The notes beneath the pieces were generated by a model, which saw nothing but the letters and a program-made list of their open reading frames with translations, had not been told where the DNA came from and made no database searches. Below are positions 14,471 through 22,886 of a DNA stretch of 29,004 nt, one piece after another. Both the position numbers and the translations under genes were made by a program. Numbering within the stretch: the stretch's first letter is position 1; the number at the start of each line of letters is the position of its first letter. Location of the stretch: assembly GCA_002383375.1 (NCBI GenBank), contig DFYR01000001.1:10762-39765 (forward strand), given 5' to 3'. Origin of the DNA: Spirochaetaceae bacterium UBA4077 (lineage in GTDB: Bacteria; Spirochaetota; Spirochaetia; Treponematales; Rectinemataceae).

Positions 14471-16222
14471 ATGATCGTATGCCTTGCGCAGATGGATTCC
14501 GTGATCGGAGATTTTACAGGAAACGCAGCCCGTATCGTGTCCATGACGAAGGCTGCGCTCGACCAAGACGGCGCTTCGGCTAAAAGCGATCTTATCGTCT
14601 TTCCCGAGCTTTCGCTCTGCGGCTATCCCCCCATGGATCTCCTCGACCAGGAAGCATTCGTGGAAGGCTCCCTCAAAGCCCTGCGTCTTCTTCAAAAAGA
14701 GCTCCCCCCGGGGCTCGCCGTGGCTGTTGGGTATGTCGATAAAAACCGTGACGCTTCGGGCCGGGCTCTAGTCAACGCCATGTCGGTGATCTCGGGCGGG
14801 AAAATCGTCTTTACCCAGGAAAAGACCCTTCTTCCCACCTACGATGTCTTTGACGAGGCCAGGTATTTCGAGCCGGCCAAGACAAGAAAAGCCTATGTCC
14901 ATCCTAAGGGGAGAATAGGCTTTGCCATCTGTGAGGATTTCTGGTGGGAATCCCCTCCCAACCCTTCCTTCAAATACCCGGTCGATCCTGTAAAGGAATT
15001 GCTGGATCTGAACCTCGACCTTCTGGTCGTGCCATCGGCCTCGCCCTTCGTCAAAGGCAAGCTTGAGACAAGGCTCCGCCTTGCCAGAAGCAGGGCTAGG
15101 GAGGGTGGCATTCCCGTGCTGTACTGCAACGCCGTGGGATCCAACGATTCTCTGGTCTTCGATGGAAGATCCTTCGTGGTAAACCCCAAGGGAAAGCCCC
15201 TGGCCTTCTGCGATTGGGACGAGTCCTTCCTGGTCTTCGATTCCGAAACCATGAAGGCCGAAGGATGTGCCGAGACCATCCCCTACTCGCCGGCTGATGA
15301 AAAACCGGCAGCCCGGGAATCCGGCGTCACGAGAGCCGTGGTCGACAAAAACCCACCGATGGAAGAACTGCACAGAGCTCTTGTCGTGGGAATACAGGGC
15401 TACATGGGCAAGTCGGGCTTTACCAAGGCCTGCCTGGGCCTTTCGGGCGGCATCGATTCGGCTATCGTAGCCGTCTTGGCCGCCGAGGCGCTGGGGCCTG
15501 AGAACGTTCAATGTATCGCCATGCCCAGCCGCTTTTCCAGCGAAGGTTCGATCGACGATTCGGTGGAGCTTTGCCGGAGGCTCGGCATGAGGCTGGAGCG
15601 CCTGCCTATCGAAACACCCTTTAAAGCATATCTGGACCTTTTAGCCACCCCCTTCGCCGGCCGCCCCTTCGACCTGGCCGAGGAGAACCTCCAGGCCCGC
15701 ATACGGGGAGCCCTCCTCATGGCTTGGTCCAATAAGTTCAATGCGCTGCTGCTCACCACCGGCAACAAGAGCGAGTTGGCGGCGGGCTACTGCACTCTCT
15801 ACGGCGATATGTGCGGAGCCCTAGCCCCCATCGGCGATCTGTACAAAACCGAAGTCTACGACCTGGCCAGGCATCTGAACGCCCTGGCAAAGGCCGAAGG
15901 AAGGCCGGAGCCCATTCCCCTGCCCATCATTGAAAAGGCGCCCAGCGCCGAACTGCGCCAGGATCAGAAGGATCAAGACAGTCTGCCGCCCTACGAGGTT
16001 TTGGATGGAATGCTCAGACTCTATATCGAGGATAACGCCTCTTTAGATGCTATCGCGGCAGCTGGCTTTGACAGGGAACTAACCTCTAAGGTACTAGCCA
16101 TGGTGGCGAGGGCCGAGCACAAGCGGCGCCAAGCAGCACCGGTCATCAAACTGTCCCGGCGGGCTTTCGGCATTGGACGCAGGCTTCCGCTCACCCGGCA
16201 GATACACGAGACCAGGGTATAG
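14471..16222 (+). CDS. nadE: Glutamine-dependent NAD+ synthetase
   Basis: 583 residues, two-domain form. The N-terminal nitrilase-type amidase releases ammonia from glutamine with the triad Glu46 (VFPELSLCGYPP), Lys118 (EKTLLPTYDVFDEARYF) and Cys154 (ICEDFWWE). The C-terminal synthetase domain adenylates and amidates deaminoNAD, with the PP-loop LSGGIDSA (Ser325-Ser330) and TGNKSELAAGYCTLYGDM further on. Ammonia is channelled between the two sites. GGGGG lies just before the ATG, 10 bp after lgt, so it is the third gene of that operon. There is no functional link to lipoprotein biogenesis beyond cotranscription. Confidence 0.96.
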   Translation: MIVCLAQMDSVIGDFTGNAARIVSMTKAALDQDGASAKSDLIVFPELSLCGYPPMDLLDQEAFVEGSLKALRLLQKELPPGLAVAVGYVDKNRDASGRALVNAMSVISGGKIVFTQEKTLLPTYDVFDEARYFEPAKTRKAYVHPKGRIGFAICEDFWWESPPNPSFKYPVDPVKELLDLNLDLLVVPSASPFVKGKLETRLRLARSRAREGGIPVLYCNAVGSNDSLVFDGRSFVVNPKGKPLAFCDWDESFLVFDSETMKAEGCAETIPYSPADEKPAARESGVTRAVVDKNPPMEELHRALVVGIQGYMGKSGFTKACLGLSGGIDSAIVAVLAAEALGPENVQCIAMPSRFSSEGSIDDSVELCRRLGMRLERLPIETPFKAYLDLLATPFAGRPFDLAEENLQARIRGALLMAWSNKFNALLLTTGNKSELAAGYCTLYGDMCGALAPIGDLYKTEVYDLARHLNALAKAEGRPEPIPLPIIEKAPSAELRQDQKDQDSLPPYEVLDGMLRLYIEDNASLDAIAAAGFDRELTSKVLAMVARAEHKRRQAAPVIKLSRRAFGIGRRLPLTRQIHETRV

Positions 16223-16251
16223 GAAGGACTTTTTTATCAGCCACGCGTTCC

Positions 16252-17019
16252 TTAGGCCCGCTTCCAGCCTGAAAGCTCCTGGGGCTTGTTGGATACAATC
16301 CCAATAGCGCCGGCAGCCAGCACCCTCGCTTCTTCTTCAACCGTATCCACCGTCCAGGGAAGCATCGGCCGCCTCAGCCGGGGCAACAGCCTTGGTCCTT
16401 TAACCAGTACCTGCTCGGGTTTCAACAAATCGACGCCGGCTATCCAGCGTCCTTCCCCATGCCTGAGATACCAGTAAAGCTCTTCGGACCGGCTCCAGAT
16501 AATCGCCGTAGGAACTTCGGGCATAAGCGCTTTAAATCGCCGCAGGCTCAAGGGATTGAAGGAGGAGACTATGCAGCGGCCTTTCATGCCATGATCCTTG
16601 AGCAGATCGGCGAGAAGCGCTTCCAAGCCCGAGTCCTGGACGCTCCTGCTTTTGATCTCTATGTCGAAATACAGCTGCGTGCCCAATTCCTCCAGCACAT
16701 GGTCCAAGAGCGGTATCCGCTCGGAGGCGAAGGCCGGATCCTTCCAGGATCCTATATCCAAGCCGGCGAGAAGCGCGTAGTCCGAAGTCTCTATGGAGAA
16801 GCCTCTGCCTATACCGGAAACGATTCTTTCGGTCGTATCGTCATGGAAAACCGCCATGCGGCGGTCCCTGGTCAGGTGGATGTCCAGCTCTATGCCGGGG
16901 ATGCCCGCCTCCCTGGCAGCCCTGAAGGCGGCTAGGCTGTTTTCAGGATACAGCGAGGAAAGGCCCCGGTGGGCGAACACAAGGGGACGGGGATATTGGG
17001 GGAGAATAGCGACTCTCAT
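16252..17019 (-). CDS. Glycerophosphodiester phosphodiesterase
   Basis: 255 residues. It is a GDPD-family TIM barrel that hydrolyses glycerophosphodiesters to glycerol 3-phosphate and an alcohol. The metal and catalytic residues are visible: AHRG (His17, Arg18), PENS (Glu26), GIELDIHLTRD (Glu44, Asp46), VFHDD (His59), and IEIK further on. There is no signal peptide, so the enzyme is cytoplasmic. The ATG at 17019 is chosen because AGGG sits 8 nt upstream; an in-frame GTG at 17028 would have the AGGG almost touching it. It lies 28 bp after the coiled-coil gene, forming a three-gene operon with it and the thioesterase. Confidence 0.92.
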   Translation of the reverse strand: MRVAILPQYPRPLVFAHRGLSSLYPENSLAAFRAAREAGIPGIELDIHLTRDRRMAVFHDDTTERIVSGIGRGFSIETSDYALLAGLDIGSWKDPAFASERIPLLDHVLEELGTQLYFDIEIKSRSVQDSGLEALLADLLKDHGMKGRCIVSSFNPLSLRRFKALMPEVPTAIIWSRSEELYWYLRHGEGRWIAGVDLLKPEQVLVKGPRLLPRLRRPMLPWTVDTVEEEARVLAAGAIGIVSNKPQELSGWKRA

Positions 17020-17047
17020 CACATACACCCTACAAGACGATGAAAAA

Positions 17048-17551
17048 TCAAGGTTGGCCGTTTTTAGGCTTGGAATCCGAGGAGCCGCTTAAGCCCATTT
17101 TTCGCTTTAGTTTTTCCAGGGGACCCTGGCCTTCGGCCTTTCCTTCCAACGCCTTGAATTCATCGTCCAGCTTGGCGGCGGACATGCCCTGATCCTCGCC
17201 GAGGATCATCGAAAGCTCAGCCTGCAATAGGTCGGGATCGATACTTCTTTTCCTGGCCTTTATGGCAGGAAGGGCTTCCCTGATCCTGGCTACATCCAGC
17301 TTGAGTTCGTCCCGGGCAGCGGCAATCCCCGAGAGCGATGCTTCGATTCGGCTCAGCTGGTCCCTGGCTCCCTGGGCGAGCTCCGCAAGACCCTTTCCCT
17401 CAGCGAGCTTGACCCTGGAATCCCAGAGCTGGCGGTCTTTCTCCAAGGCTTCGATATCCTTGTCATGCCGCTTGATGTCCGTTGTATAGGCTAGAAGCAG
17501 ATCCATAGCTCCTGCCTCATCCAGTTTAGAAAGTTCTTCAAGGCTGATCAT
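17048..17551 (-). CDS. Coiled-coil protein of unknown function
   Basis: 167 residues, nearly all helical. A coiled coil runs from about residue 25 to 100 (TTDIKRHDKDIEALEKDRQL, ending AIKARKRS). The C-terminal region is LEKLKRKMGLSGSSDSKPKN. The sequence resembles no enzyme family I know; the tail is similar in style to the C-terminus of the PspA encoded elsewhere here, but the PspA N-terminal membrane helix is absent. AGGGGAG precedes the ATG, and the ATG overlaps the thioesterase stop in an ATGA junction, so it is translationally coupled. It sits between a lipid-linked hydrolase and a thioesterase, without a clear common pathway. Confidence 0.7.
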   Translation of the reverse strand: MISLEELSKLDEAGAMDLLLAYTTDIKRHDKDIEALEKDRQLWDSRVKLAEGKGLAELAQGARDQLSRIEASLSGIAAARDELKLDVARIREALPAIKARKRSIDPDLLQAELSMILGEDQGMSAAKLDDEFKALEGKAEGQGPLEKLKRKMGLSGSSDSKPKNGQP

Positions 17552-17961
17552 GATTGCTCCCCCTGGCCGCCTAGCTCTTTTTTCGTATTGAGCCTTGCCC
17601 TGAAACGTTCCAGATCTATCACGACCCGTGTATGTTCCGCTTCGCCTATTTTCTCAACTTCATCCCAAGCCTGGACAATAAAAGAAAGGGTTCTGCCTTC
17701 GACCTTCACCAGCTCGGCGCGAATTCTTACCTTCATTCCCAAAGGAGTGGGAGCCAGATGCTTAACGCCGATGTAGGCGCCCACCGTGGCCTTGCCGGGA
17801 CCTAAAAGCTGGTCCACCGCTTCCAGGGCTGTTTCTTCCATATGCAACACCATTGAGGGAGTCGCATAGACTTCCACGTTACCCGATCCGAGGTGTGCCG
17901 CGGAGAACCGCGGTTCCACGAGTATTGTTTTTTCCGCTGCAATGCCCGGATGAAGCTCCAT
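17548..17961 (-). CDS. Hotdog-fold thioesterase, FlK (fluoroacetyl-CoA thioesterase)-like
   Basis: 137 residues, single hotdog domain. The family pattern is VEPRFSAAHLGSGNVEVYAT, then HMEETALEAVDQLL, TVGAYIGVKHLAPTPLG and IGEAEHTRVVIDLERF. The FlK catalytic triad Thr42/Glu50/His76 has exact counterparts at Thr34, Glu42 and His68, with identical spacing. Most bacterial homologues of FlK are general acyl-CoA thioesterases of unknown substrate, and fluoroacetate should not be assumed. AAGGAG stands before the ATG at 17961. It is the first gene of the thioesterase / coiled-coil / GDPD operon, preceded by a TATACT -10 box at 18015-18010 with a weak -35. Confidence 0.85.
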   Translation of the reverse strand: MELHPGIAAEKTILVEPRFSAAHLGSGNVEVYATPSMVLHMEETALEAVDQLLGPGKATVGAYIGVKHLAPTPLGMKVRIRAELVKVEGRTLSFIVQAWDEVEKIGEAEHTRVVIDLERFRARLNTKKELGGQGEQS

Positions 17962-18024
17962 GTACGCGCTCCTTACGCAAAGGCCTCAAGCCCGTTAATG
18001 ATGTTTTTTAGTATAGCACACAAG

Positions 18025-18062
18025 CTCTTCGACAGAAGAGTCAAGCCTGATGCAAAGGCTTG
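18025..18062. repeat. Two small stem-loops between the thioesterase and msrB genes
   Basis: CTCTTC at 18025-18030 pairs with GAAGAG at 18035-18040 around a 4-nt loop. Immediately after, CAAGCC at 18042-18047 pairs with GGCTTG at 18057-18062. Both are perfect 6-bp stems without T-tracts. They lie between divergent genes, so termination is not expected; they overlap the -35 region of the thioesterase promoter. Confidence 0.3.
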
Positions 18063-18088
18063 AAGATATGCCGATTTCCGCCTGAGTT

Positions 18089-18116
18089 TTGTTTTATTAA
18101 TTTTTCATATTATATT
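18089..18116 (+). promoter_or_regulatory. Probable msrB promoter
   Basis: TTGTTT at 18089-18094 and TATATT at 18111-18116 lie 16 bp apart in a very AT-rich stretch. The ATG follows 9 nt after the -10 box and there is no Shine-Dalgarno, so the message would be leaderless or nearly so. Confidence 0.45.
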
Positions 18117-18125
18117 GTTTTTACT

Positions 18126-18749
18126 ATGTTAAACCACTCTGGCAAGGGAGCTTCCCAGAAGCCCCGGAAAAAGACTGCGGCGCGTCGGAACCTGGGTATC
18201 GCCGCAGCAGCGCTTATATCTATCGCCCTGCCGCTTTGGATTGGAGCGCAGACAGCGGTCACAACACCCCTAGGAGACACTTTAATGATTTACACCGAAA
18301 AGCAGGCGGCCGAGGTCTGCTATATAGAGCCCAGCGAGGAACTCAAAGCCAAGCTGAGTCCCGAAGAGTACTCGATCCTGGTCAATGCCGCCACCGAGCC
18401 TCCCTTTGACAACCCCCTCTGGGACAACCATCGTGTGGGCATCTATGTCGATAAGATAGACGGCACGCCGCTCTTCGCCTCCTCCACAAAGTTCGATTCT
18501 GGCACGGGCTGGCCTAGTTTCTGGCAGCCCATCGACCAGGAAGCGGTCATTCTGGTGGAGGACAGGTCGTACGGAATGTTCAGAATAGAGGTGAGGTCGA
18601 AAAAATCCGGTGGACACCTTGGACACCTCTTCGACGATGGGCCTGAGCCCACAGGCTTACGGTACTGTATCAACTCGGCATCCCTGGATTTTGTCCCCCG
18701 GGAGGATATGGAAGCCAAGGGCTATGGGGAGCTACTTTCGCTTTTATAA
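18126..18749 (+). CDS. msrB: Exported peptide-methionine (R)-S-oxide reductase
   Basis: 207 residues from the ATG at 18126. Residues 12-42 form a signal sequence or membrane anchor (KPRKKTAARR, then LGIAAAALISIALPLWIGA), placing the enzyme outside the cytoplasm. The MsrB domain shows TKFDSGTGWPSFWQP, FRIEVRSKKSGGHLGHLFDD and GLRYCINSASLDFVP, with catalytic Cys181. The two CxxC zinc knuckles of many MsrBs are absent, so this is the zinc-free type. The usual resolving cysteine is not in its standard place; the only other Cys of the mature chain is Cys65. It repairs methionine-R-sulfoxide in envelope proteins. An open frame extends upstream to 18060, but it crosses the promoter and lacks a ribosome-binding site. 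Confidence 0.9.
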   Translation: MLNHSGKGASQKPRKKTAARRNLGIAAAALISIALPLWIGAQTAVTTPLGDTLMIYTEKQAAEVCYIEPSEELKAKLSPEEYSILVNAATEPPFDNPLWDNHRVGIYVDKIDGTPLFASSTKFDSGTGWPSFWQPIDQEAVILVEDRSYGMFRIEVRSKKSGGHLGHLFDDGPEPTGLRYCINSASLDFVPREDMEAKGYGELLSLL

Positions 18750-18932
18750 GACCTGATAAGGCACGGCGCTGGGCAGTTGTCTGGTTCACAAGCAGCGCTT
18801 TGCGCTGGGCAGGTTTCTAGCCCGCAGGCAATTTTCAGGCCGGGACGGAAGCATATGGTCTGTCCTTGCGCCTGGCCGTGGTTGAAGCGCCGAGCCTTTC
18901 CGGAGTAGACTGTTTTCCATCGGAGAACAGCC
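18750..18932 (+). promoter_or_regulatory. Leader and promoter region of trpS
   Basis: A gene-free stretch. TTGAAG at 18882-18887 and TAGACT at 18906-18911 (18-bp spacing) form a plausible promoter with transcription starting near 18918, and GGAGAA lies just before the trpS ATG. Further upstream GCGCTGGGCAG occurs twice (18766-18776 and 18802-18812, 36 bp apart), and CAGCGC TTT GCGCTG (18793-18807) forms a perfect 6-bp stem. I see no T-box, Trp-codon leader peptide or terminator, so the repeats are unexplained. Confidence 0.4.
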
Positions 18933-19988
18933 ATGGAACGCAAAAGAATTCTCACCGGCGACAGACCTACGGGTAAGCTTCACCTCGGCCACTATGTTGG
19001 CTCCCTGGCCAACAGGGTCCGGCTCCAGGACGAATACGAATGCTTTTTCATCATCGCCGACCTCCATACTCTGACGACGAAGCCGGAAAAAGAGAACATC
19101 GCCCTCCTGGCGGACAACGTCCGCTCTGCAGCCTTGGATTACCTGGCCTGCGGCATCGATCCGGTTAAATCGGTGATCTACCTCCAATCGGCGGTGCCGG
19201 AAGTAGCCGAGCTCTCACTCTTCTTTGAAAACCTGATAACCGTACCCAGGCTTTCCAGGGTGCCCAGTCTTAAAGAGATGGCCCAGAGCGCCCACATCGA
19301 GGAAATGCCTTTCGGACTCTTAGGCTACCCCGTGCTCCAGGCGGCGGACATACTCCTGCCCAGGGCTCACCTGGTGCCCGTGGGCAAGGATAACGTCGCC
19401 CATGTGGAAGTAACCCGGGAAATCGCCCGGCGCTTCAACTATCTCTACGGCGAAACCTTTCCTGTCCCCGACCCCCTGGTTTCGGATTTCGGCTCCCTGG
19501 TAGGCACCGACGGCAACGCCAAGATGTCCAAGAGCCTGAACAACGCCATCTTCCTCTCGGATGACGAAAAAACAGTAACCAAGCGGGTCATGTCCATGTA
19601 TACCGACCCCAAGCGCGTTTCCGCCGACGTCCCAGGCACGGTGGAGGGAAATCCCGTATTCCAGTACCACGACGCTTTCAATCCCGACAAAGCCCAGGTG
19701 GAGGATCTGAAAACCCGCTATAGGGCAGGCAAGGTCGGCGACGTGGAGGTAAAGGAAAAACTCGCCAAGGCGATAAACAACTTCCTCGATCCCCTGCGGG
19801 AGCGGAGGGCTCTCTACGAGTCAAAGTCTGGCCTTGCCGATGAAGTTGTCTACGACGGCACCCTGAAAATGCGTGAAGAAGCCAGGAAAACCCTTTCCCT
19901 GGCAAAGAAGGCCATGGGCATGTCAGCGGTCTGGAACAGGATTGCGCGAAAGGCAGAGGACGTGAAGAAAAAGTCCGCTGGGGCCTGA
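18933..19988 (+). CDS. trpS: Tryptophanyl-tRNA synthetase
   Basis: 351 residues, the usual length for this class Ic enzyme, which charges tRNA-Trp using ATP. The HIGH-equivalent motif is GKLHLGHYVG (residues 14-23), and KMSKS is intact in DGNAKMSKSLNN (197-201). The segments FFIIADLHTLTT, GYPVLQAADILL and VPVGKDNVAHVEVTREIARRFN are family hallmarks of the tryptophan and tRNA pocket. GGAGAA precedes the ATG. The gene appears monocistronic, with msrB ending about 180 bp upstream and a convergent GGDEF gene 90 bp downstream. No good terminator is visible in the 90-bp gap. Confidence 0.97.
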   Translation: MERKRILTGDRPTGKLHLGHYVGSLANRVRLQDEYECFFIIADLHTLTTKPEKENIALLADNVRSAALDYLACGIDPVKSVIYLQSAVPEVAELSLFFENLITVPRLSRVPSLKEMAQSAHIEEMPFGLLGYPVLQAADILLPRAHLVPVGKDNVAHVEVTREIARRFNYLYGETFPVPDPLVSDFGSLVGTDGNAKMSKSLNNAIFLSDDEKTVTKRVMSMYTDPKRVSADVPGTVEGNPVFQYHDAFNPDKAQVEDLKTRYRAGKVGDVEVKEKLAKAINNFLDPLRERRALYESKSGLADEVVYDGTLKMREEARKTLSLAKKAMGMSAVWNRIARKAEDVKKKSAGA

Positions 19989-20078
19989 GGTATAAAATAA
20001 TTCGCGATGCTTACCAGTAAAAAAATAGCCCTTGATGGTTTTATTCGTTCGAAAGCAGAGAGGCCGCCTTATACGCCG

Positions 20079-21518
20079 TCATTTGCTGAAGTATTCCGGC
20101 GAGGGGGTCCAAACCCTGCAGCGGTTCCGCCCCGCCTCCTTGGAAGCGTATAAGGCCAGATCTGCTCTTCGTACGAACTCGTGTAACAGTTCGGTATAGC
20201 TGGGGACGCCGGAAAAAATACCGATGCTTACCGTCGGGAATTTTCGCTTGTCTCCCATAGTCAAAAGGGCGATGCTCTCCCTCAACCGCTCGGCGACCAC
20301 AAGAGCCTCTCGGGTCGATGTGTCAGGCAATAGAATCAGGAATTCCTCGCCGCCATAGCGGACCGGATAGTCGTCGCTCCTGAGGTTTCGCTGAATTTCC
20401 GTCGCGATTCGCCGAAGCACCTGATCTCCGTAACTATGGCCGAAGCTATCGTTAACCACCTTAAAATGATCGATATCGAGCATAAGCAAGCCCAGGGGCT
20501 TGTCTTCCGAAGTGGCCTTGGAGAAGAGCTCCTGACCTATAGTCTCGAGTCCATAGCGGTTAGCAAGACCTGTCAGCTTGTCGGTCCTGGCCTCTGCCTT
20601 TATCAAGGTGTGTTTTCGGGCGTTTATGATCGCCAAGGCAAGATGCTCAGCGACGCTGGAGGCCAAACGAACATGCTGATGGGTGTAGAAATCCTTCTTC
20701 ACACTGTCCAGGGCGAAAAGCCCGATCGCTTTACCTTCGAAGACCAGGGGTATGCCCAGCCAGGACCGAATCTCGATTTCGGGGTCAACTTTGACGAAGC
20801 CTTTAAAGTCCCTTTCCACATCGTTGCAGACAATGGGACGGCGGGATGCGACCGCCCGGGCCGAAGGAGTGGTGAGGGGACCCAAGGTAAAGCAGAGGTC
20901 CTTGAGCTGTTCCTCGGAATAGCCATAGCCACCGATAATCCTGAGGCAGCCTCCGTCCAGAAGCTGAACGCTGGCCTTGTCGAACGGTATCATATGGTGA
21001 AGATGATCGATGATCGTGGATATGGTATCGTTGAAATCCAGGCTTTTATTGATCGCCGTTAAAAGCGACTTGAGGGATTCTATCTCGAGAAGCCGCTCCT
21101 TGATCTCATCCCTCGCGGCCACCAGATCGCTGACGTTGTTCTCCTGGATGATAAAAAAGTTTTGTTCGCCAGCATCGTCTCCCTTGAGAAGATAGAAGGA
21201 GAGTGCGAGCCAGAGCGTAGCGCCGTCGGGGAGGATGAACCGCAGCTGGTCGTTGTAGCTCGGCAGTATTCCTGAGATGAGTTTTTCTAGGGACTCCTTC
21301 ACCCGCACCAGATCGTCGGGATGAAGACATGAAAAGGGAAATCGAGCCGCGAGCGTGGAGGAACCTGGTTCTTCGGGACAAACTCTTCGTAATTCCTTGC
21401 CTAAAAAACCCCAGGCGCCTGAGGTTTCAAGCATCGATACCCCGCTTTGGGATATCAATTCCAGAGCCCAAGGACTTTCGCGGATTGCATTCATCATGGC
21501 TAGTGGCATTAATGACAT
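20079..21518 (-). CDS. Diguanylate cyclase with PAS and GAF sensor domains
   Basis: 479 residues from the ATG at 21518. A PAS-like domain comes first (HPDDLVRVKESLEKL, then QLRFILPDGATLWLALSF), followed by a GAF domain at about 160-310 (LDFNDTISTIIDHLHHMIPF to WLGIPLVFEGKAIGLFALDS). A C-terminal GGDEF domain starts at TDKLTGLANR. The active site is intact, RYGGEEF (GGEEF 389-393), and the inhibitory site RxxD is present as RSDD five residues upstream, so it should make c-di-GMP with product feedback. It has no transmembrane segment, so its sensor reads a cytoplasmic signal. The ATG at 21518 is chosen over an upstream TTG because a good -10 box ends 7 nt before it. Confidence 0.93.
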   Translation of the reverse strand: MSLMPLAMMNAIRESPWALELISQSGVSMLETSGAWGFLGKELRRVCPEEPGSSTLAARFPFSCLHPDDLVRVKESLEKLISGILPSYNDQLRFILPDGATLWLALSFYLLKGDDAGEQNFFIIQENNVSDLVAARDEIKERLLEIESLKSLLTAINKSLDFNDTISTIIDHLHHMIPFDKASVQLLDGGCLRIIGGYGYSEEQLKDLCFTLGPLTTPSARAVASRRPIVCNDVERDFKGFVKVDPEIEIRSWLGIPLVFEGKAIGLFALDSVKKDFYTHQHVRLASSVAEHLALAIINARKHTLIKAEARTDKLTGLANRYGLETIGQELFSKATSEDKPLGLLMLDIDHFKVVNDSFGHSYGDQVLRRIATEIQRNLRSDDYPVRYGGEEFLILLPDTSTREALVVAERLRESIALLTMGDKRKFPTVSIGIFSGVPSYTELLHEFVRRADLALYASKEAGRNRCRVWTPSPEYFSK

Positions 21519-21525
21519 TCTGTAG

Positions 21526-21554
21526 AGTATAAACAGGGTAAATATATGATACAA
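21526..21554. promoter_or_regulatory. Overlapping divergent promoters between the GGDEF and rsm22-like genes
   Basis: Minus strand: TTGTAT (21554 to 21549), 17 bp, TATACT (21531 to 21526), with the GGDEF ATG 7 nt further on. Plus strand: TATAAA at 21528-21533 overlaps the same bases and lies 12 nt before the rsm22-like ATG, but its -35 is poor. The two genes are only 27 bp apart (start codon to start codon) and must share this control region. Confidence 0.5.
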
Positions 21555-22886
21555 GCTTTGTATGAGGATAAAGCGTCAGAAACGACAAATCCAAAGTCAT
21601 TCCTGGCTTCACTCTATTCTTCTCTTTTATATATTGCTTTCGGGCGTAAGGGAAAGAAACACTTCCTGGAAGAGGACGTGCACAAGCAGACGGAGGCCGC
21701 CCGAACTACAGGTCACGCCTTGCAACAACTCCAACGCGGACTCACCGGTGAACGGCGATTCGCTGGAGAAGCCTATTTTTCCAACCCGGACTTTTTAAGC
21801 GCTTACCTTCTTTACTACTGGCCTGTTTCTTTTATGCAGACTTCTCTGGCTCTCCTAGAACTTAAGGCTCGGGGCCGCCTGGGACGTTTCGAGTCCATCC
21901 TCGACCTTGGAGCCGGACCGGGACCTGCCTCGGCCGCGGCAGTTATGTACGGAGCGGAAAGAGTTTTACTATTGGACAGAAGCGAGGAGGCTCTACAGCA
22001 GGCCTTAGCTTTGTTAAGCATCCCGACTACCAAGTCGGCCGCAGCGGCAGCGACTACCGCATTAGCCTCGACGACCATACCAGTCCTTCCAGGGGTATCG
22101 TTAAAAGCTCCTCCTGCCGTCTCATCGCATGTTACGGATTTGGAGACCGTAGACACTCTGCCCGAAGGACCGTTCGATCTCATTATCGCCTGCCACAGTG
22201 CCAACGAACTCTGGAAGCAGGATCCTCAAGCCTTGGACAAAAGAATCCGGCTTTTCGGACAGGCGGTGGAGCGGCTTTCGGAAGGCGGAATTCTTCTCGT
22301 TATCGAGCCTTCGGCGCTGGCTACCAGTCGTCCCGCCCTTGCCCTTCGAAACCGGCTATTGCAGGTTTTTTCAGACAGCCTTCATTGCCTCGCTCCCTGT
22401 CCTGGTTCTCACCCCTGCCCGATTCTAGCCGCCGGCGAGGGCAGGAGCTGCCACTCCACCTGGGCTTGGGACCCTTACGAACCCATCGCCGCCCTTGCCA
22501 CGGCCGCCGGCCTGGATAGGGATTCGGTAAAAGCAACATGGTTCGCGCTGCAAAGGACGATAGCCACTCATCCCACCCAAGACATGGGAAAAACCCCAGC
22601 CGAGTCAGAAGACAATCTGCGCTACCATCAGCTCACAGGCCGGGTAATCTCCGAACCCATGCTCAACAAGGCAGGCAGACTCCGGTATATCATCTGCACA
22701 GCAACCGGTTTGGCGACCATTTCCGCCAAGACGGGCGATAGCGCTGCCGAAACCGCAGGCTTTTTCTCACTCCATCGCGGCGACATGATCGAAGCCGCTC
22801 ATCTGGAGCGTCGGGAGGGAGAGCGTAATTTTGGCTTTGTCGCCGAATCTACGCTCAGTATGTCCATGAAGGCTCCGCAAGCATGA
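21546..22886 (+). CDS. Rsm22-family SAM-dependent methyltransferase with Fe-S-type cysteines
   Basis: 446 residues. The N-terminal SAYLLYYWPVSFMQTSLALLEL and the SAM-binding motif ILDLGAGPGPAS (118-129), followed by FDLIIACHSANEL, match the Rsm22/METTL17 family, which is associated with the small ribosomal subunit. The family cysteines are present: APCPGSHPCP (Cys285, Cys291), Cys302 in SCHSTW, and Cys384 in YIICTATG. In mitochondrial homologues the equivalent residues bind a 4Fe-4S cluster. Between motifs there is an Ala/Thr/Ser/Pro-rich insertion at about 162-192. AGGG lies 7 nt before the ATG. The stop overlaps the mobB start in ATGA, so it heads a four-gene operon. Confidence 0.82.
   Translation: MIQALYEDKASETTNPKSFLASLYSSLLYIAFGRKGKKHFLEEDVHKQTEAARTTGHALQQLQRGLTGERRFAGEAYFSNPDFLSAYLLYYWPVSFMQTSLALLELKARGRLGRFESILDLGAGPGPASAAAVMYGAERVLLLDRSEEALQQALALLSIPTTKSAAAAATTALASTTIPVLPGVSLKAPPAVSSHVTDLETVDTLPEGPFDLIIACHSANELWKQDPQALDKRIRLFGQAVERLSEGGILLVIEPSALATSRPALALRNRLLQVFSDSLHCLAPCPGSHPCPILAAGEGRSCHSTWAWDPYEPIAALATAAGLDRDSVKATWFALQRTIATHPTQDMGKTPAESEDNLRYHQLTGRVISEPMLNKAGRLRYIICTATGLATISAKTGDSAAETAGFFSLHRGDMIEAAHLERREGERNFGFVAESTLSMSMKAPQA

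Noticed and set aside
16223..16251. Possible terminator after nadE (six T residues near 16230)
   Set aside because: The T-run comes before rather than after any stem, and the only pairing (AGGAA with TTCCT) is 5 bp with a long loop.
18750..18932. T-box or Trp attenuator upstream of trpS
   Set aside because: No T-box core sequence, specifier loop, run of Trp codons or terminator/antiterminator pair could be found.
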